Source: Vicinamibacterales bacterium
GTDB lineage: Bacteria > Acidobacteriota > Vicinamibacteria > Vicinamibacterales > UBA2999
Reading direction: 5' to 3'
Assembly (NCBI GenBank): GCA_041394705.1
Contig: JAWKHS010000003.1
Coordinates: forward strand, 372,001-436,000
Length of the DNA stretch: 64,000 nt
Shown here: one piece after another, positions 41,098 through 50,598 of the stretch
Numbering within the stretch: the first letter of the stretch is position 1
How the letters are laid out: every line of letters begins with the position of its first letter
Translations under genes and position numbers: made by a program
Notes under the pieces: model-generated
The model's database searches: none
What the model was told of the DNA's origin: nothing
The model's input: the letters and a program-made list of their open reading frames with translations, nothing else

Positions 41098-41841
41098 ATG
41101 CTGAAACGCTTCGCGTTCTTCGTGTACGGAGTTCTGGCGTATGTCGTGTTCCTCGGCGCGTTTCTCTACGCCGTTGCCTTCGTCGGCGGCTTCGGCGTGC
41201 CGACGCGATTGGATGGTGCGCTGAGGAGTCCTGCGACGCACGCACTGGCGATTGACTTCGCCCTCCTCGGCGCGTTCGCCATCCAGCACAGCGTCATGGC
41301 ACGACGGTCGTTCAAGGAGTGGTGGACGCAGTTCGTACCCTGGACGATCGAGCGGGCCACGTACGTGCTCGTGGCGAGCCTCGCCCTTCTGTTGCTGTTC
41401 TGGCAGTGGCGCCCGCTCGGTGGTGAGATCTGGACGGTTGATCTCCCGGCGATGAGGGTCCTGCTGTGGGCGTTGTTCGCCGCCGGTTGGGCGATCGTGC
41501 TGCTGAGCACCTTCCTCATCGACCACTTCGATCTCTTCGGGCTCCGTCAGGTCTGGTTGCCCTTGGTCGGCCGGCCCTACACTCGGACCGCCTTCCTCAC
41601 GCCGGCGTTCTACCGGTACGTCAGGCACCCGTTGTACCTCGGATTCCTGCTCGCGTTCTGGATGACGCCGGTCATGACGGCCGCGCACCTGGTGTTTGCG
41701 CTCGCGACGACGGCGTACATTCTCGTCGCGATTCAACTCGAGGAACGGGACCTCGTGCACGCGCACGGTGCCGCGTACGAGGCGTATCGCCGGACGGTGC
41801 CGATGCTGCTACCCACAGGCCGGCGGTCGGACGAAGCGTAA
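41098..41841 (+). CDS. mddA: Methanethiol S-methyltransferase (MddA-like)
   Basis: 247 residues, five to six helices. 'FAIQHSVMARRSFKEWWTQF', 'TFLIDHFDLFGLRQVWLPLV' and 'FYRYVRHPLYLGFLLAFWMT' match the NnrU/isoprenylcysteine-methyltransferase-like MddA family, which methylates methanethiol to dimethyl sulfide. Strong GGAGG 7 nt before the ATG at 41098. Neighbouring sulfur-stress genes (42.8-46 kb) fit a volatile sulfur role. Selenium methylation is a reported side activity of such enzymes; relevance here is speculative. Confidence 0.85.
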   Translation: MLKRFAFFVYGVLAYVVFLGAFLYAVAFVGGFGVPTRLDGALRSPATHALAIDFALLGAFAIQHSVMARRSFKEWWTQFVPWTIERATYVLVASLALLLLFWQWRPLGGEIWTVDLPAMRVLLWALFAAGWAIVLLSTFLIDHFDLFGLRQVWLPLVGRPYTRTAFLTPAFYRYVRHPLYLGFLLAFWMTPVMTAAHLVFALATTAYILVAIQLEERDLVHAHGAAYEAYRRTVPMLLPTGRRSDEA

Positions 41842-42449
41842 TCGAGGCAAGCAAACAGGTGCAGGAAGGACGGCTCGCCCGAAACCACTTACCGCCTGTA
41901 TTCACGAGCACCACGTAGGGCGGGAGGAACAAGTCCGGCGTGGCGGTCACTTGTGCCGTGGATGTCGACACGCTGAAGTCCCGTCGAGAAGTCCAGTCCA
42001 CCGAGAGCAGGCGGAAAGCTCAGGCGCCTGCACGTGAGCGGGCCGCCGCGTGAGCATAGCCCCACCGTCGATAGGACTGATGCGGGTTTCGACGATGCTG
42101 AACATCCACGCGGGCGTCGTGGACGCCTGGCACCGCAAGCGGTCGAGGGGCCGAGCAGCGGCCGTTCGTCGTGGACTCAAATGGTCCCAAGTTGGCCGGC
42201 GGGCCGTCTGGAGACGCGAGCGCAAGCGCCTTGGATACTAAGACTTAGGATTGGAGACGCCGCCCGGATGTGACCCGGGGATGGAGGTTTTGTCGACAGG
42301 GCCGGGATTCCCCTTTGCACAGCGCAGATTGGCGGCGCCCTGCACCACGATCCATGTCGCCGGTCGGAGCACCGTCTGATGAGCATCGCCGGGAGGCACA
42401 CCTCGACCCTGCGCGCACGGGCGGATCGGACAGACAGTGTGCGAACGCG
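41842..42449. other. Gene-free stretch of about 600 bases
   Basis: No ORF with protein-like composition or known motif was found on either strand. It ends in the IS91-type transposase relic. Confidence 0.4.
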
Positions 42450-42674
42450 TCAGCTGGCCCAGTCGTCGATACGGGGCGGAGCGCGGGGGGCCGTGGGCAG
42501 CGGCACCTCGGTCGGGAGGCCGAGATGGCTCAGGATGCGCCGCGTGACGTCAGAGGCATCCAGCGTGGCGATCAGCCGCAGCCGTCCCCCGCAACGGGCA
42601 CACGCCAGCACATCCATGGCGAGGACGCGCCGCATCAGATCGGCCCAGCGCCAGCCGCGATGGTCGCCGGCGCC
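42450..42674 (-). pseudogene. IS91-family transposase C-terminal relic
   Basis: 'HRGWRWADLMRRVLAMDVLA' then 'CARCGGRLRLIATLDASDVT' and 'RRILSHLGLPTEVPLPTAPR' are the hallmark tail of IS91/IS801-like transposases (zinc-ribbon CxxC, then the helix 'ILSHLGLP'). The catalytic HUH/Tyr core is gone. It marks past insertion between the mddA and sulfur operons. Confidence 0.75.
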
Positions 42675-42809
42675 GCAGGGGGCTCGGCGGGCGGCTGATC
42701 GGCGGTCGACGCGCCGGTCGACTCGGAGCGCTACACGGTGCGGGTGCCGACCGAGGGGAAAGTGTGCGGGCCAAGAAGCTTGACAGTGCCGGTCGTGCGC
42801 GAGCAGTAT

Positions 42810-42833
42810 TCAAATAATCACTTGATTGTTTGA
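42810..42833. promoter_or_regulatory. Operator dyad before the ArsR-rhodanese gene
   Basis: TCAAATAATC-ACTT-GATTGTTTGA: 10-bp arms, one mismatch, 4-nt spacer, 9 nt upstream of the ATG at 42843. AT-rich against a GC-rich background, typical of ArsR-family operators such as those of persulfide sensors. Confidence 0.7.
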
Positions 42834-42842
42834 TCTTCTGCC

Positions 42843-43544
42843 ATGGCCGTCACGACCCGAACCGGTTCACTCAAGACCGTCGCCTACGAGCACATCGCCC
42901 GGATGGGCCAAGCGGCGTCCAGCGCCAGCCGGCTCGAACTCCTCGAGCTGCTGACGCAGGGACCGCGCACGGTCGACGCATTGGCCCGCCAGGTCGGACA
43001 CAGCTTGGCGACGACCTCGCACCATCTCCAGGTGCTGCGCCGGGCCCAACTGGTCGAGGCGGAGAAGGCCGGGCAGTACGTCACCTATCGGATCGCCGAT
43101 CCGAGGGTCGAGACGTTCCTGCTCGACCTGCGGAGGCTGGCCGAGTCGCGCCTGTCCGAGATCGCCCAGGTAAGGCGACAGTTCCTGGAGAAGCGCGGCG
43201 CTCTCGAACCAGTGGACGACGAGGAACTGACGCGCCGAGTCCGCGCGGGCGAAGTGACCGTCATCGACGTCCGGCCCCGCGAAGAATACGAGGCGGGCCA
43301 TCTGCCCGGGGCGATCTCGATGCCGCTCGCCGACCTGCCCGCGCGCTCCAAGGAGCTTCGGAAGCGGCGCGACGTCGTCGCATACTGCCGCGGCCCTTAT
43401 TGCGTCATGGCCCTCGATGCCGTGGACCTGCTGCGCCGGCGCGGCTTCCGCGCCCACCGGCTGGAGCACGGCGTGGCGGAGTGGCGGGCGCGAGGCTGGC
43501 GCGTCGAGTCGGGTGAGTCGGCCCGGTCCGACGGACGGCCATGA
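42843..43544 (+). CDS. ArsR-rhodanese fusion regulator
   Basis: 233 residues. Residues ~10-110 are a winged helix-turn-helix ('LATTSHHLQVLRRAQLVEAE'); residues ~125-225 are a rhodanese domain ('VTVIDVRPREEYEAGHLPGA', 'VVAYCRGPYCVMA') with the catalytic Cys182 and a second Cys187. The fusion suggests a persulfide-sensing repressor. It is autoregulated through the 42810-42833 dyad (inference) and heads an operon of MFS, DsrE and FAD-oxidoreductase genes. Confidence 0.9.
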   Translation: MAVTTRTGSLKTVAYEHIARMGQAASSASRLELLELLTQGPRTVDALARQVGHSLATTSHHLQVLRRAQLVEAEKAGQYVTYRIADPRVETFLLDLRRLAESRLSEIAQVRRQFLEKRGALEPVDDEELTRRVRAGEVTVIDVRPREEYEAGHLPGAISMPLADLPARSKELRKRRDVVAYCRGPYCVMALDAVDLLRRRGFRAHRLEHGVAEWRARGWRVESGESARSDGRP

Positions 43545-44812
43545 GTGTCGTCATGTCCGGGACGGAAGCGGACGTGCGGCTCGGGCTGCGCGAGAACCTT
43601 GCGCAGTTCGCCTTGCTGGTCGTCGTCAACGCCTTCGTCGGCGCCATGGTCGGCCTCGAGCGCAGCATCCTGCCGACCATCGCCGAGCAGGAGTTCCAGC
43701 TCGCCGCCCGCACGGCCGTGCTGTCGTTCATCGTCGTATTCGGCGTCGCCAAGGCGCTCACCAATTACCTGGCTGGCCGGCTCTCCGATCGATGGGGCCG
43801 CAAGCACGTGCTCGTCGCCGGCTGGCTGCTCGCCGTGCCCGTGCCGTTCCTACTGATGTGGGCACCGACGTGGACCTGGGTGCTGTGGGCGAACGTCCTC
43901 CTCGGCATCAGCCAAGGCCTCACCTGGTCGACGACGGTGATCATGAAGATCGATCTGGTCGGGGCCAGGCAGCGCGGCCTGGCGATGGGCCTCAACGAGT
44001 TCGCCGGCTACGTCGCCGTCGCCGCCAGCGCCCTGGCCACGGGATGGATCGCCGCCCGCTACGGCCTGCGGCCGCAGCCCTTCTACCTGGGCGTCGGGTT
44101 CGTCGCCATCGGCCTGGTCCTGTCGGCCTGGGTCGTTCGCGAGACGCGTCACCACGTGGCCCAGGAGTCGGTGCTGACCGGGCTCCCCGCGACACTGTCA
44201 CCACGCGAGATCTTCCGGCGTACGTCGCTGACCGACGCGAACCTCTCGAGTGTCAGCCAGGCGGGTCTGGTCAACAACCTCAACGACGGCATGGCGTGGG
44301 GCCTGTTCCCCCTGGTGTTCACCGCCGCCGGGATCAGCCTGGCCGAAGTCGGCGTGCTGGCGGCGATCTATCCGGCCACCTGGGGCCTGGCGCAGCTCGT
44401 CACCGGCGCGCTCTCGGATCGCACCGGGCGGAAGCCGCCGATTGTGTGGGGCATGTGGACGCAGGCGGTTGGCATCGCCGTCGTCGCCATGAGCGCCCGC
44501 TTCGACGGCTTCGTCACCGGCGCGGTCCTCCTCGGCGTCGGCACGGCGATGGTGTATCCGACACTGCAGGCGGCGATCGGCGACGTCGCGCATCCGCCCT
44601 GGCGCGCGTCGGCCGTCGGCGTGTATCGCCTGTGGCGCGACCTCGGCTATGCGCTGGGCGCGCTTCTGGCCGGCGTGACCGCCGATGCCTTCGGCCTGGC
44701 TGCCGCGATGTGGCTGGTGGCCGCGTTGACGTTCGCGTCGGGCCTGGTCTCGGCGATACGGATGGACGAAACGCTGCCGCGGGCGTCAGCCGCGCGGCTG
44801 CGCCCGGTGTGA
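43541..44812 (+). CDS. MFS transporter of the sulfur-stress operon
   Basis: 423 residues, 12 predicted helices. 'LSDRWGRKHVL' (GxLaDrxGRK motif A) near residue 85 and 'LSDRTGRKPP' in the second half are classic MFS loops. The substrate cannot be assigned; the context suggests sulfite, thiosulfate or an organic sulfur compound. The start overlaps the upstream gene by 4 nt, and the stop is 8 nt before the DsrE gene. Confidence 0.88.
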   Translation: MSVVMSGTEADVRLGLRENLAQFALLVVVNAFVGAMVGLERSILPTIAEQEFQLAARTAVLSFIVVFGVAKALTNYLAGRLSDRWGRKHVLVAGWLLAVPVPFLLMWAPTWTWVLWANVLLGISQGLTWSTTVIMKIDLVGARQRGLAMGLNEFAGYVAVAASALATGWIAARYGLRPQPFYLGVGFVAIGLVLSAWVVRETRHHVAQESVLTGLPATLSPREIFRRTSLTDANLSSVSQAGLVNNLNDGMAWGLFPLVFTAAGISLAEVGVLAAIYPATWGLAQLVTGALSDRTGRKPPIVWGMWTQAVGIAVVAMSARFDGFVTGAVLLGVGTAMVYPTLQAAIGDVAHPPWRASAVGVYRLWRDLGYALGALLAGVTADAFGLAAAMWLVAALTFASGLVSAIRMDETLPRASAARLRPV

Positions 44813-44820
44813 GGACGATC

Positions 44821-45174
44821 ATGGCCAAGACGCTGTTCATCATCAACGACCCGCCGTACGGCACGGAACGGGCCTACAACGCCCTCCGTCTCGCCGGCGC
44901 GCTCGCGAAACGCGAGGGCATGGAAGTAAGGGTGTTCCTGATCGGCGACGCGGCGAGTGCTGCGAAGAAGGACCAGAAGGCGCCGCAGGGCTACTACAAC
45001 CTCGAACTGATGCTGCGCGCCGTGACCAGGCGCGGCGGCGAGGTGGGCGTCTGCGGCACCTGCATGGACGCCCGCGGCATGAGCGATGCCGAGCTGAGCG
45101 ACGGCACCCGTCGCAGCACGCTCGAGCAGCTCACCGACTGGACGCAGTGGGCGGACAAGGTCATCGCGTTCTGA
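44821..45174 (+). CDS. DsrE-family sulfur carrier protein
   Basis: 117 residues. 'TLFIINDPPYGTERAYNALR' and 'GGEVGVCGTCMDARGMSD' match DsrE/DsrF-like proteins, with Cys-x2-Cys as the probable persulfide-carrying site. It would shuttle sulfur between the rhodanese partner and the oxidoreductase. Coding seems intact, and the neighbouring FAD gene is broken. Confidence 0.88.
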   Translation: MAKTLFIINDPPYGTERAYNALRLAGALAKREGMEVRVFLIGDAASAAKKDQKAPQGYYNLELMLRAVTRRGGEVGVCGTCMDARGMSDAELSDGTRRSTLEQLTDWTQWADKVIAF

Positions 45175-45201
45175 GCGCGGGCGGGAGAGGAGAGCAGTGC
45201 C

Positions 45202-46058
45202 ATGCGCATCGTGATCCTGGGGGGCGGCATCGGTGGACAGGTGGCGGCCACCGAACTGTGGCGGCGTCTGCCGAGAGAGCACCACGTCACCGTGATTGAG
45301 CGGCACCCGCAGCATGCCTTCGCGCCGTCGTTCCTGTGGGTGATGACCGGTGATCGGCGGCCGGAGCAGGTGACTCGTCCGCTGCGCAGTCTGCTGCCCG
45401 CAGGTGGCGAGCTGGTCGAAGACCACGTCGCCGGTATCGACGTGGCTCGACGCCGCGTCCAGCTCGGCCGCTCAGCGGTCGACTACGACTACCTGGTGGT
45501 GGCGGTTGGTGCGGAACTGGCCGCCGACAGCATCCGCGGCCTCGCTGCCGCGTCGCATACCTTACACCCTCGACGGCGCCAGTCGTCTGCGGACCGCGCT
45601 CGAGACGATCGATGGCGGCACGGTGGCGATCGTCGTGAGCCGGCTGCCCTACAAGTGTCCGGGGGCGCCGCACGAAGCGGCCATGCTCATCGCCAACGTC
45701 GTACGCCGGCGCGGCCGGGCCGGCCAGGTGCACTGTGCACCTCTTCACACCAGAGCCGCAGCCGATGCCGGTCGCCGGGCCGGCGCTTGGCAACGCGGTG
45801 CGGCACATGCTCGAACAGCGCGGCATCACTTTCCATCCCGGACACATTCTGACGGCCGTGGACGGCGACGCTCGCGCGCTGCAGTTCGACGAGCGAGATC
45901 CGGTACCGTCCAATGACCAACGTCCCGCCGAATTCACCGACCGTCGAGGCGGGCAGCGAGGGCGCGACGCGGCCCGCGCCGCGACCGCCCGATTCTGCAC
46001 CGCCGGGTCGCGGCCGCGGTCCTCGCTCGCAGTCCCGACGCCGCGCTCCAGCCTGTGA
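45202..46058 (+). pseudogene. Frameshifted FAD-dependent oxidoreductase (SQR-like)
   Basis: The frame opens 'MRIVILGGGIGGQVAATELW' (FAD dinucleotide fold) and continues to 'DYLVVAVGAELAAD'. A +1 shift near 45550 moves to 'IPYTLDGASRLRTALETIDG' and 'RLPYKCPGAPHEAAMLIANV' (the SQR-type Cys region), and another near 45725 to 'LFTPEPQPMPVAGPALGNAV'. Past ~45900 the sequence decays. The original gene resembled sulfide:quinone oxidoreductase, so the operon has lost its oxidising enzyme. A sequencing error is possible but would need two events. Confidence 0.75.
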
Positions 46059-46135
46059 GAGGTGACAGGGAGGAAGAGTTTGAGCGCCAGATGCCGTCGC
46101 GAGTACGTCAACCTCGTGGGAAGCGATGGTGCGCG

Positions 46136-46540
46136 TTATCGCCCACCGTCACCCATGACCCGCGCCGCCTGGCGGATGCGTTGCCGCAACGCCTCCACGA
46201 TCGCCGCCGTGGCCACCTGGCGCGCCACCGCCTCGTGCTCCACCCAGTCGAGGAGCATCCGAGAGACGCCCGGGGATAGCCCGTCCGTGCCGAGCGCCAA
46301 GGTATCGCCGCACGGGCACTTGGCCAAGGCCAAGGTGCCCAGCCGTTTCGACGAGGGCCCGGAGGTCTCCTCGAGGTCGTAGGAAATTGCCGGGCCGAGC
46401 GGTGCGGTCTGTTGGACGTAGTCACGCAGGTTCGCGTAGACGCGACCGCAGGCCGGGCACGGCTTGGGAAACTGGCGGCGTAGATGACCGAGCAGAAGCC
46501 GCAGAATGCCATCTTCCGTAACGAACTGCTCATCCATCAA
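46136..46540 (-). CDS. Hypothetical protein with a zinc-ribbon-like cysteine set
   Basis: 134 residues. 'FPKPCPACGRVYANLRDYVQ' and 'ALAKCPCGDTLALGTDGLSP' place CxxC and CxC about 40 residues apart, a possible zinc site. The C-terminal half is helical with no motif. Not recognised; a soluble regulatory or adaptor protein is possible. No operon partner. Confidence 0.5.
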   Translation of the reverse strand: MMDEQFVTEDGILRLLLGHLRRQFPKPCPACGRVYANLRDYVQQTAPLGPAISYDLEETSGPSSKRLGTLALAKCPCGDTLALGTDGLSPGVSRMLLDWVEHEAVARQVATAAIVEALRQRIRQAARVMGDGGR

Positions 46541-47305
46541 GGGCTATCCTCCCGTCTTCGACGCGTCGGACGGTGCGGCAGCCTTTATAGTGCCGCGCCC
46601 GCGACAGCCACAATCCTGTGGAGACTGGACACGCTTGCCAACGGCCGAGTCGGCTCGCGCCTTCGACTGCCCGCCCCCGCTCGCGTCATCAGCCGCGACA
46701 GGGGCAAGTTGTCGGCGAAGTTGCCATGGGGGTGGGCGCCACCGTCGAGGCCGGGACCGCAGGGGGGCCCAATGATCGAGGGTGGCGCAGTGTCCGGGAC
46801 TGACTTGGCGAGGGTCCGAAGGCAGGTCGCCCCCGAGACCCAGACGTCCCGCGCGGACGTGCCGTAGGATCCGCGCGGGCGCGGTGAGCCGTTGCGAAAC
46901 CGGGACACGCTTGGCGTAACGCCGAGGCTATAGCGGCCACGGGTTGCGCTTTCGTTGGCACGATGACCCATCCCGTTCGCAATCATCGGACCCGCTCCGG
47001 ATGCGCTCGCCACCACGGGGCCGACGCGTCATCGTGCCGTGGCGATTTGTGGAAGCCCGGCACGGCGGAGCCGAGCGGGGCCGGAGAGACGCCCACGGCG
47101 AAGACCCGCAAGCCGGTGGCGTCAATCTGTCGGCACGGTGCGGTTGGGGATCCCTTGCGCGGACGAGGCATGAGGTTAAGTCGTACCAACCAGCGGCGGC
47201 GTGCTGTGCCAGGTCGTCGGCTCAAGCCCACCCGGACGGGGCCGATTGAAGGAACGTACAGGGGTTCGGGGCCGCGGGATCCACGAACGCCCGCAGGGTG
47301 AACCA
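46541..47305. other. Gene-free stretch upstream of the signalling block
   Basis: About 760 bases with no protein-like frame. Near 47200 a short tRNA-like T-arm pattern appears but no tRNA can be folded. It presumably contains the promoter of the 47306 gene. Confidence 0.4.
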
Positions 47306-48445
47306 ATGCGATCGGACCGGAGCGAGAAGGCACGGATCCTCTGCGTGGATGACGAGGCGGCGGTGATTGACGCCCTTGCGAGCGTGCTGCGACGTCGCTT
47401 TGACGTTGTCGTTGCGTCGAGCGGGCCGGCTGGAATCGAAGCGCTCTTGAACGAGGGGCCCTTCGCTGTCGTGATCTCGGACTTCCAGATGCCCGGAATG
47501 AGTGGCGGCGAATTCCTGGCCCAGGCCAGCGTCGTCGCGCCGGCGGCGGTGCGAGTGCTCTTGACAGGCCACGCGAGCCTGGCCGCCGCCATGACTGCCG
47601 TCAACGAGGGCCATGTCTACCGCTTGCTGACGAAGCCGGTCCCGACCGCACAGCTGGTTGAGGCCATCGAGGCGGCGGCCGACCAAGCGCGCGAGGCCGA
47701 CGCCGATCGCGAGCTGCTCACCCGTCGTGTGGAGGCGTTCTCGAGACATCTGGTGCGCGCCGACCGGCTTGCGAAAGACGCGCAGCTGTCGCGAGCAGCG
47801 ACCATGCGCCTCGAGATCCTTGTATCCGAGTTGTGCCAGCTGGCTGGGCGCCTGGCCGGCCAGGCCGCCGCTACGGGGCCATTCGACCGTGGCGATGCGC
47901 AGCGGCTGTCGACGCTGGCCGCCGACATCAAGGGCTGTGCGGCACAGATGTGTCGGACAGAAGTCAACAACATGGCGGAAGGCCGCGATACCGAACTGGC
48001 TACTGCGATCGCGGCGACCGTCCAAGAACTGCAGACGGCCGACCTTTGCTCGGACTCCGAAATCCGAATATCCGTCCCAGGTGCCCCCGTCGTGCGCATG
48101 CAGCATGTGGACCTTCGCCAACTGCTGCGCAACGTCATCATCAATGCCATTGAAGCGGCCAACGCGGCGGCCGCCGTCGACGGTCGAGCGCCACGGGTGG
48201 CCGTCGATGTCATGACCGACACCGAGACGGCGACCGTGGTCGTGAGCGACAACGGCGCTGGCATTCCGCCCGTGAGCGCCGCCTTGATCTTCGAGCCGTA
48301 CTTCACGACCAAGCCGAGCGGAGGAGTGGGCTTGTTCGCAGCGCGCCAGATTGTCGGCCGCAGCGGTGGGACGCTCACCGTGGCGTCCACGCCTGGGCGG
48401 GGCGCGGCGTTCACGATTCGAGTGCCCCTGGCCACGCCGGCGTGA
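47306..48445 (+). CDS. Response regulator-HATPase hybrid
   Basis: 379 residues. The receiver domain (1-120) has 'ILCVDDEAAV' (acidic pair), phospho-acceptor Asp59 ('ISDFQMPG'), Thr ('LLTGHAS') and Lys ('LTKPVP'). The C-terminal ATPase has N-box 'LRNVIINAIEAAN', G1 'VSDNGAGIPP' and 'EPYFTTKPSGGVGLFAARQI'. No usual H-box (HEIxxP) is seen; the helix 'FSRHLVRADRLAKDAQLSRA' is the only candidate. It may be a phospho-relay input for the nearby HDOD/HD regulators. Confidence 0.82.
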   Translation: MRSDRSEKARILCVDDEAAVIDALASVLRRRFDVVVASSGPAGIEALLNEGPFAVVISDFQMPGMSGGEFLAQASVVAPAAVRVLLTGHASLAAAMTAVNEGHVYRLLTKPVPTAQLVEAIEAAADQAREADADRELLTRRVEAFSRHLVRADRLAKDAQLSRAATMRLEILVSELCQLAGRLAGQAAATGPFDRGDAQRLSTLAADIKGCAAQMCRTEVNNMAEGRDTELATAIAATVQELQTADLCSDSEIRISVPGAPVVRMQHVDLRQLLRNVIINAIEAANAAAAVDGRAPRVAVDVMTDTETATVVVSDNGAGIPPVSAALIFEPYFTTKPSGGVGLFAARQIVGRSGGTLTVASTPGRGAAFTIRVPLATPA

Positions 48446-48648
48446 CTCAGCATCGCGCGGGCCGTGGAGACGGGGGGGGACGGCTGCCCGCGTGGGCCAC
48501 GCGGCGCTCGGACCGTGGTCGCCTCGAGGCCGCGTGTCGTGCAGAGCGTCGAGCATTGCACTCACCGCTCAAGACGGGGACCCGCAGGCCGATTCCCCTC
48601 GGTGAGTGTCAGGGGCCCGTCGAACCCACCTGACCAGGACCGAGTGAG

Positions 48649-50598
48649 ATGGACGACACACTGATCGCGGCGTCGTACGACTTCCGTCTGGTCACCCTGT
48701 CGATCGTGGTTGCCTCGGCCGCCGCCTTCGTGGCGCTCGAGTTGGCGACGCGAGTCGCCGGGACCTGTGGGTCCCGGCGGTTCACGTGGGTGCTCGGCGG
48801 TGCCACCAGCATGGGCCTGGGCATCTGGTCGATGCACTTCGTCGGGATGGAGGCCTATAAGCTGCCGATCCCGGTCGCCTACGACATCGTCCTGGTCGTC
48901 ACGTCGCTCGTAGCGGCAGTGATTGCCTCGGCCATCGCCCTCTCGATCGTCTCCCTGGCACGGCTGACACTCCCGGCCGTCGGAGCGGGCAGCGCAGCCA
49001 TGGGGCTCGCAATCGGTGGCATGCACTACATCGGCATGGCGGCGATGCGCTTGCCCGCGATGCATCGGTACGACGCCCGCCTCGTGGCTTTGTCCATGCT
49101 CATCGCTGTTCTCGTATCAGGCGTCGCGCTGCTCGTGTCCTTCGCATTGCGGACGAGCCGGTCCGCCTCGCTCAAGGTCGTCGGCGCCAGCGTCATGGGA
49201 CTGGCAGTCGCCGGCATGCACTACACCGCCATGGCGGCGGTCACTTTTCGCCCATCGGCAGCCCCGGTCGACCTTTCAGGTGCGGTACCGGCGTCGGCGC
49301 TCGGCCTGACGGCCATCGTCTCGGTGACCGTGCTCGTGCTCGGGTTTACGATCACCGTTGTCCATCTCGACCGCCTGTTCGGGCTGCAGGCGAGCGCCCT
49401 CGCAGCGAGCGAAGCTCGGTTCAGGACGCTATTCGACCGCTCGCCGGCCGGCATCTTCGAGGTCACGCTCGAGGGCCGGATCCTGAGCTGCAACTCGGCA
49501 TTCGCCGAGATCCTCGGATTCGAGTCGGTGGCGGCGTGCACGGCGGCCGACGCGGACTCGCATTACGTCAACACGACCGATCGGCAGCGGTTCCTCGACC
49601 AGGTGCAGTCCGTCGGCGTCCTTCGGGACTTCACGAACCGTCTGAGACGACGAGACGGGTCGGAACTGTGGGTGCTCGAGAACGCCGTTCTCCTCCCGTC
49701 GACCAACGGTGAGTCCCCCGTGCTGCAAGGCACCATCATCGACATCACTGCCAGGGTCCGCGCGGAGGTTGCGCTACGGGAGGCGCAAAAACTTGAGTCG
49801 GTCGGCCGCCTCGCGGCGGGTGTGGCACACGAAATCAACACTCCGATCCAGTTTGTCAGCGATAGCGTAACGTTTGTGAAGGATGCCATGGGCGATCTCG
49901 GCGGGTTGATCGCACAATACCGGCGCGCGATTCACGAATCGCCTGGTCCCGAGACGAGTATCGCGCGGCCCATTGCGGAGGCCGAAGATGCGGCTGATCT
50001 CGACTACCTTTTGGAGAACGTGCCACGCTCGCTCGAGCGGGCCCTTGAGGGTCTCGGACGCGTAGCGGAGATCGTGCGCTCCATGAAGGAGTTCGCGCAC
50101 CCGGACCAGAAGGAAATGGCTGAGGTCGAGCTGAATCGAGCCATCGAGAGCACCCTCGTCATCGCGAGGAACGAGTACAAATACGTTGCGGATCTCGACG
50201 TCGAGTATGGTGAGCTCCCGGTGGTCATCTGCCATGCCGGTGACATCAATCAAGTCGTCCTCAACGTCGTCGTCAATGCGGCCCATGCCATCGAGGATGC
50301 CGTACGGGGCACGTCGGCCCGCGGGCGAATCACGGTCCGCACGTTCGCGAGCGGTGGTGATGCAGTGATTCGCATCAGTGATACCGGGCCGGGCATCCCC
50401 TCCGGTGTGCAGGCCCACGTCTTCGAGCCGTTCTACACCACGAAGGAGGTGGGCCGCGGTACGGGTCAAGGCTTGGCGATCGCGCGGACCATCATCGACG
50501 CGCACGGCGGGGCGCTGACCTTCGACACCAGCCCCTCGGGCACGACGTTTCAGATTCGCCTGCCGCTGGCTGGCGCGCCGTCAGAGGCTGCCGCATGA
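48649..50598 (+). CDS. MHYT-PAS sensor histidine kinase
   Basis: 649 residues. Seven-helix MHYT sensor (1-245) with three M-H-x-T/G motifs: His63, His126 and His191, suited to bind copper and sense O2, CO or NO. PAS ~257-375. H-box 'AAGVAHEINTPIQFV' with His394, then the ATPase: 'INQVVLNVVVNAAHAIED', 'DTGPGIPSG', 'FEPFYTTKEVGRGTGQGLAI'. All kinase residues intact. Its stop overlaps the next gene (RR-HDOD) by 4 nt, so that is its likely partner. Confidence 0.93.
   Translation: MDDTLIAASYDFRLVTLSIVVASAAAFVALELATRVAGTCGSRRFTWVLGGATSMGLGIWSMHFVGMEAYKLPIPVAYDIVLVVTSLVAAVIASAIALSIVSLARLTLPAVGAGSAAMGLAIGGMHYIGMAAMRLPAMHRYDARLVALSMLIAVLVSGVALLVSFALRTSRSASLKVVGASVMGLAVAGMHYTAMAAVTFRPSAAPVDLSGAVPASALGLTAIVSVTVLVLGFTITVVHLDRLFGLQASALAASEARFRTLFDRSPAGIFEVTLEGRILSCNSAFAEILGFESVAACTAADADSHYVNTTDRQRFLDQVQSVGVLRDFTNRLRRRDGSELWVLENAVLLPSTNGESPVLQGTIIDITARVRAEVALREAQKLESVGRLAAGVAHEINTPIQFVSDSVTFVKDAMGDLGGLIAQYRRAIHESPGPETSIARPIAEAEDAADLDYLLENVPRSLERALEGLGRVAEIVRSMKEFAHPDQKEMAEVELNRAIESTLVIARNEYKYVADLDVEYGELPVVICHAGDINQVVLNVVVNAAHAIEDAVRGTSARGRITVRTFASGGDAVIRISDTGPGIPSGVQAHVFEPFYTTKEVGRGTGQGLAIARTIIDAHGGALTFDTSPSGTTFQIRLPLAGAPSEAAA

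Noticed and set aside
47195..47260. tRNA-like T-arm pattern before the response regulator
   Set aside because: No acceptor or D-arm pairing could be found.
46541..47305. Several 60-140-codon frames between 46.5 and 47.3 kb
   Set aside because: Compositions are Arg/Pro/Ser-rich, overlap each other and show no motif or ribosome site.
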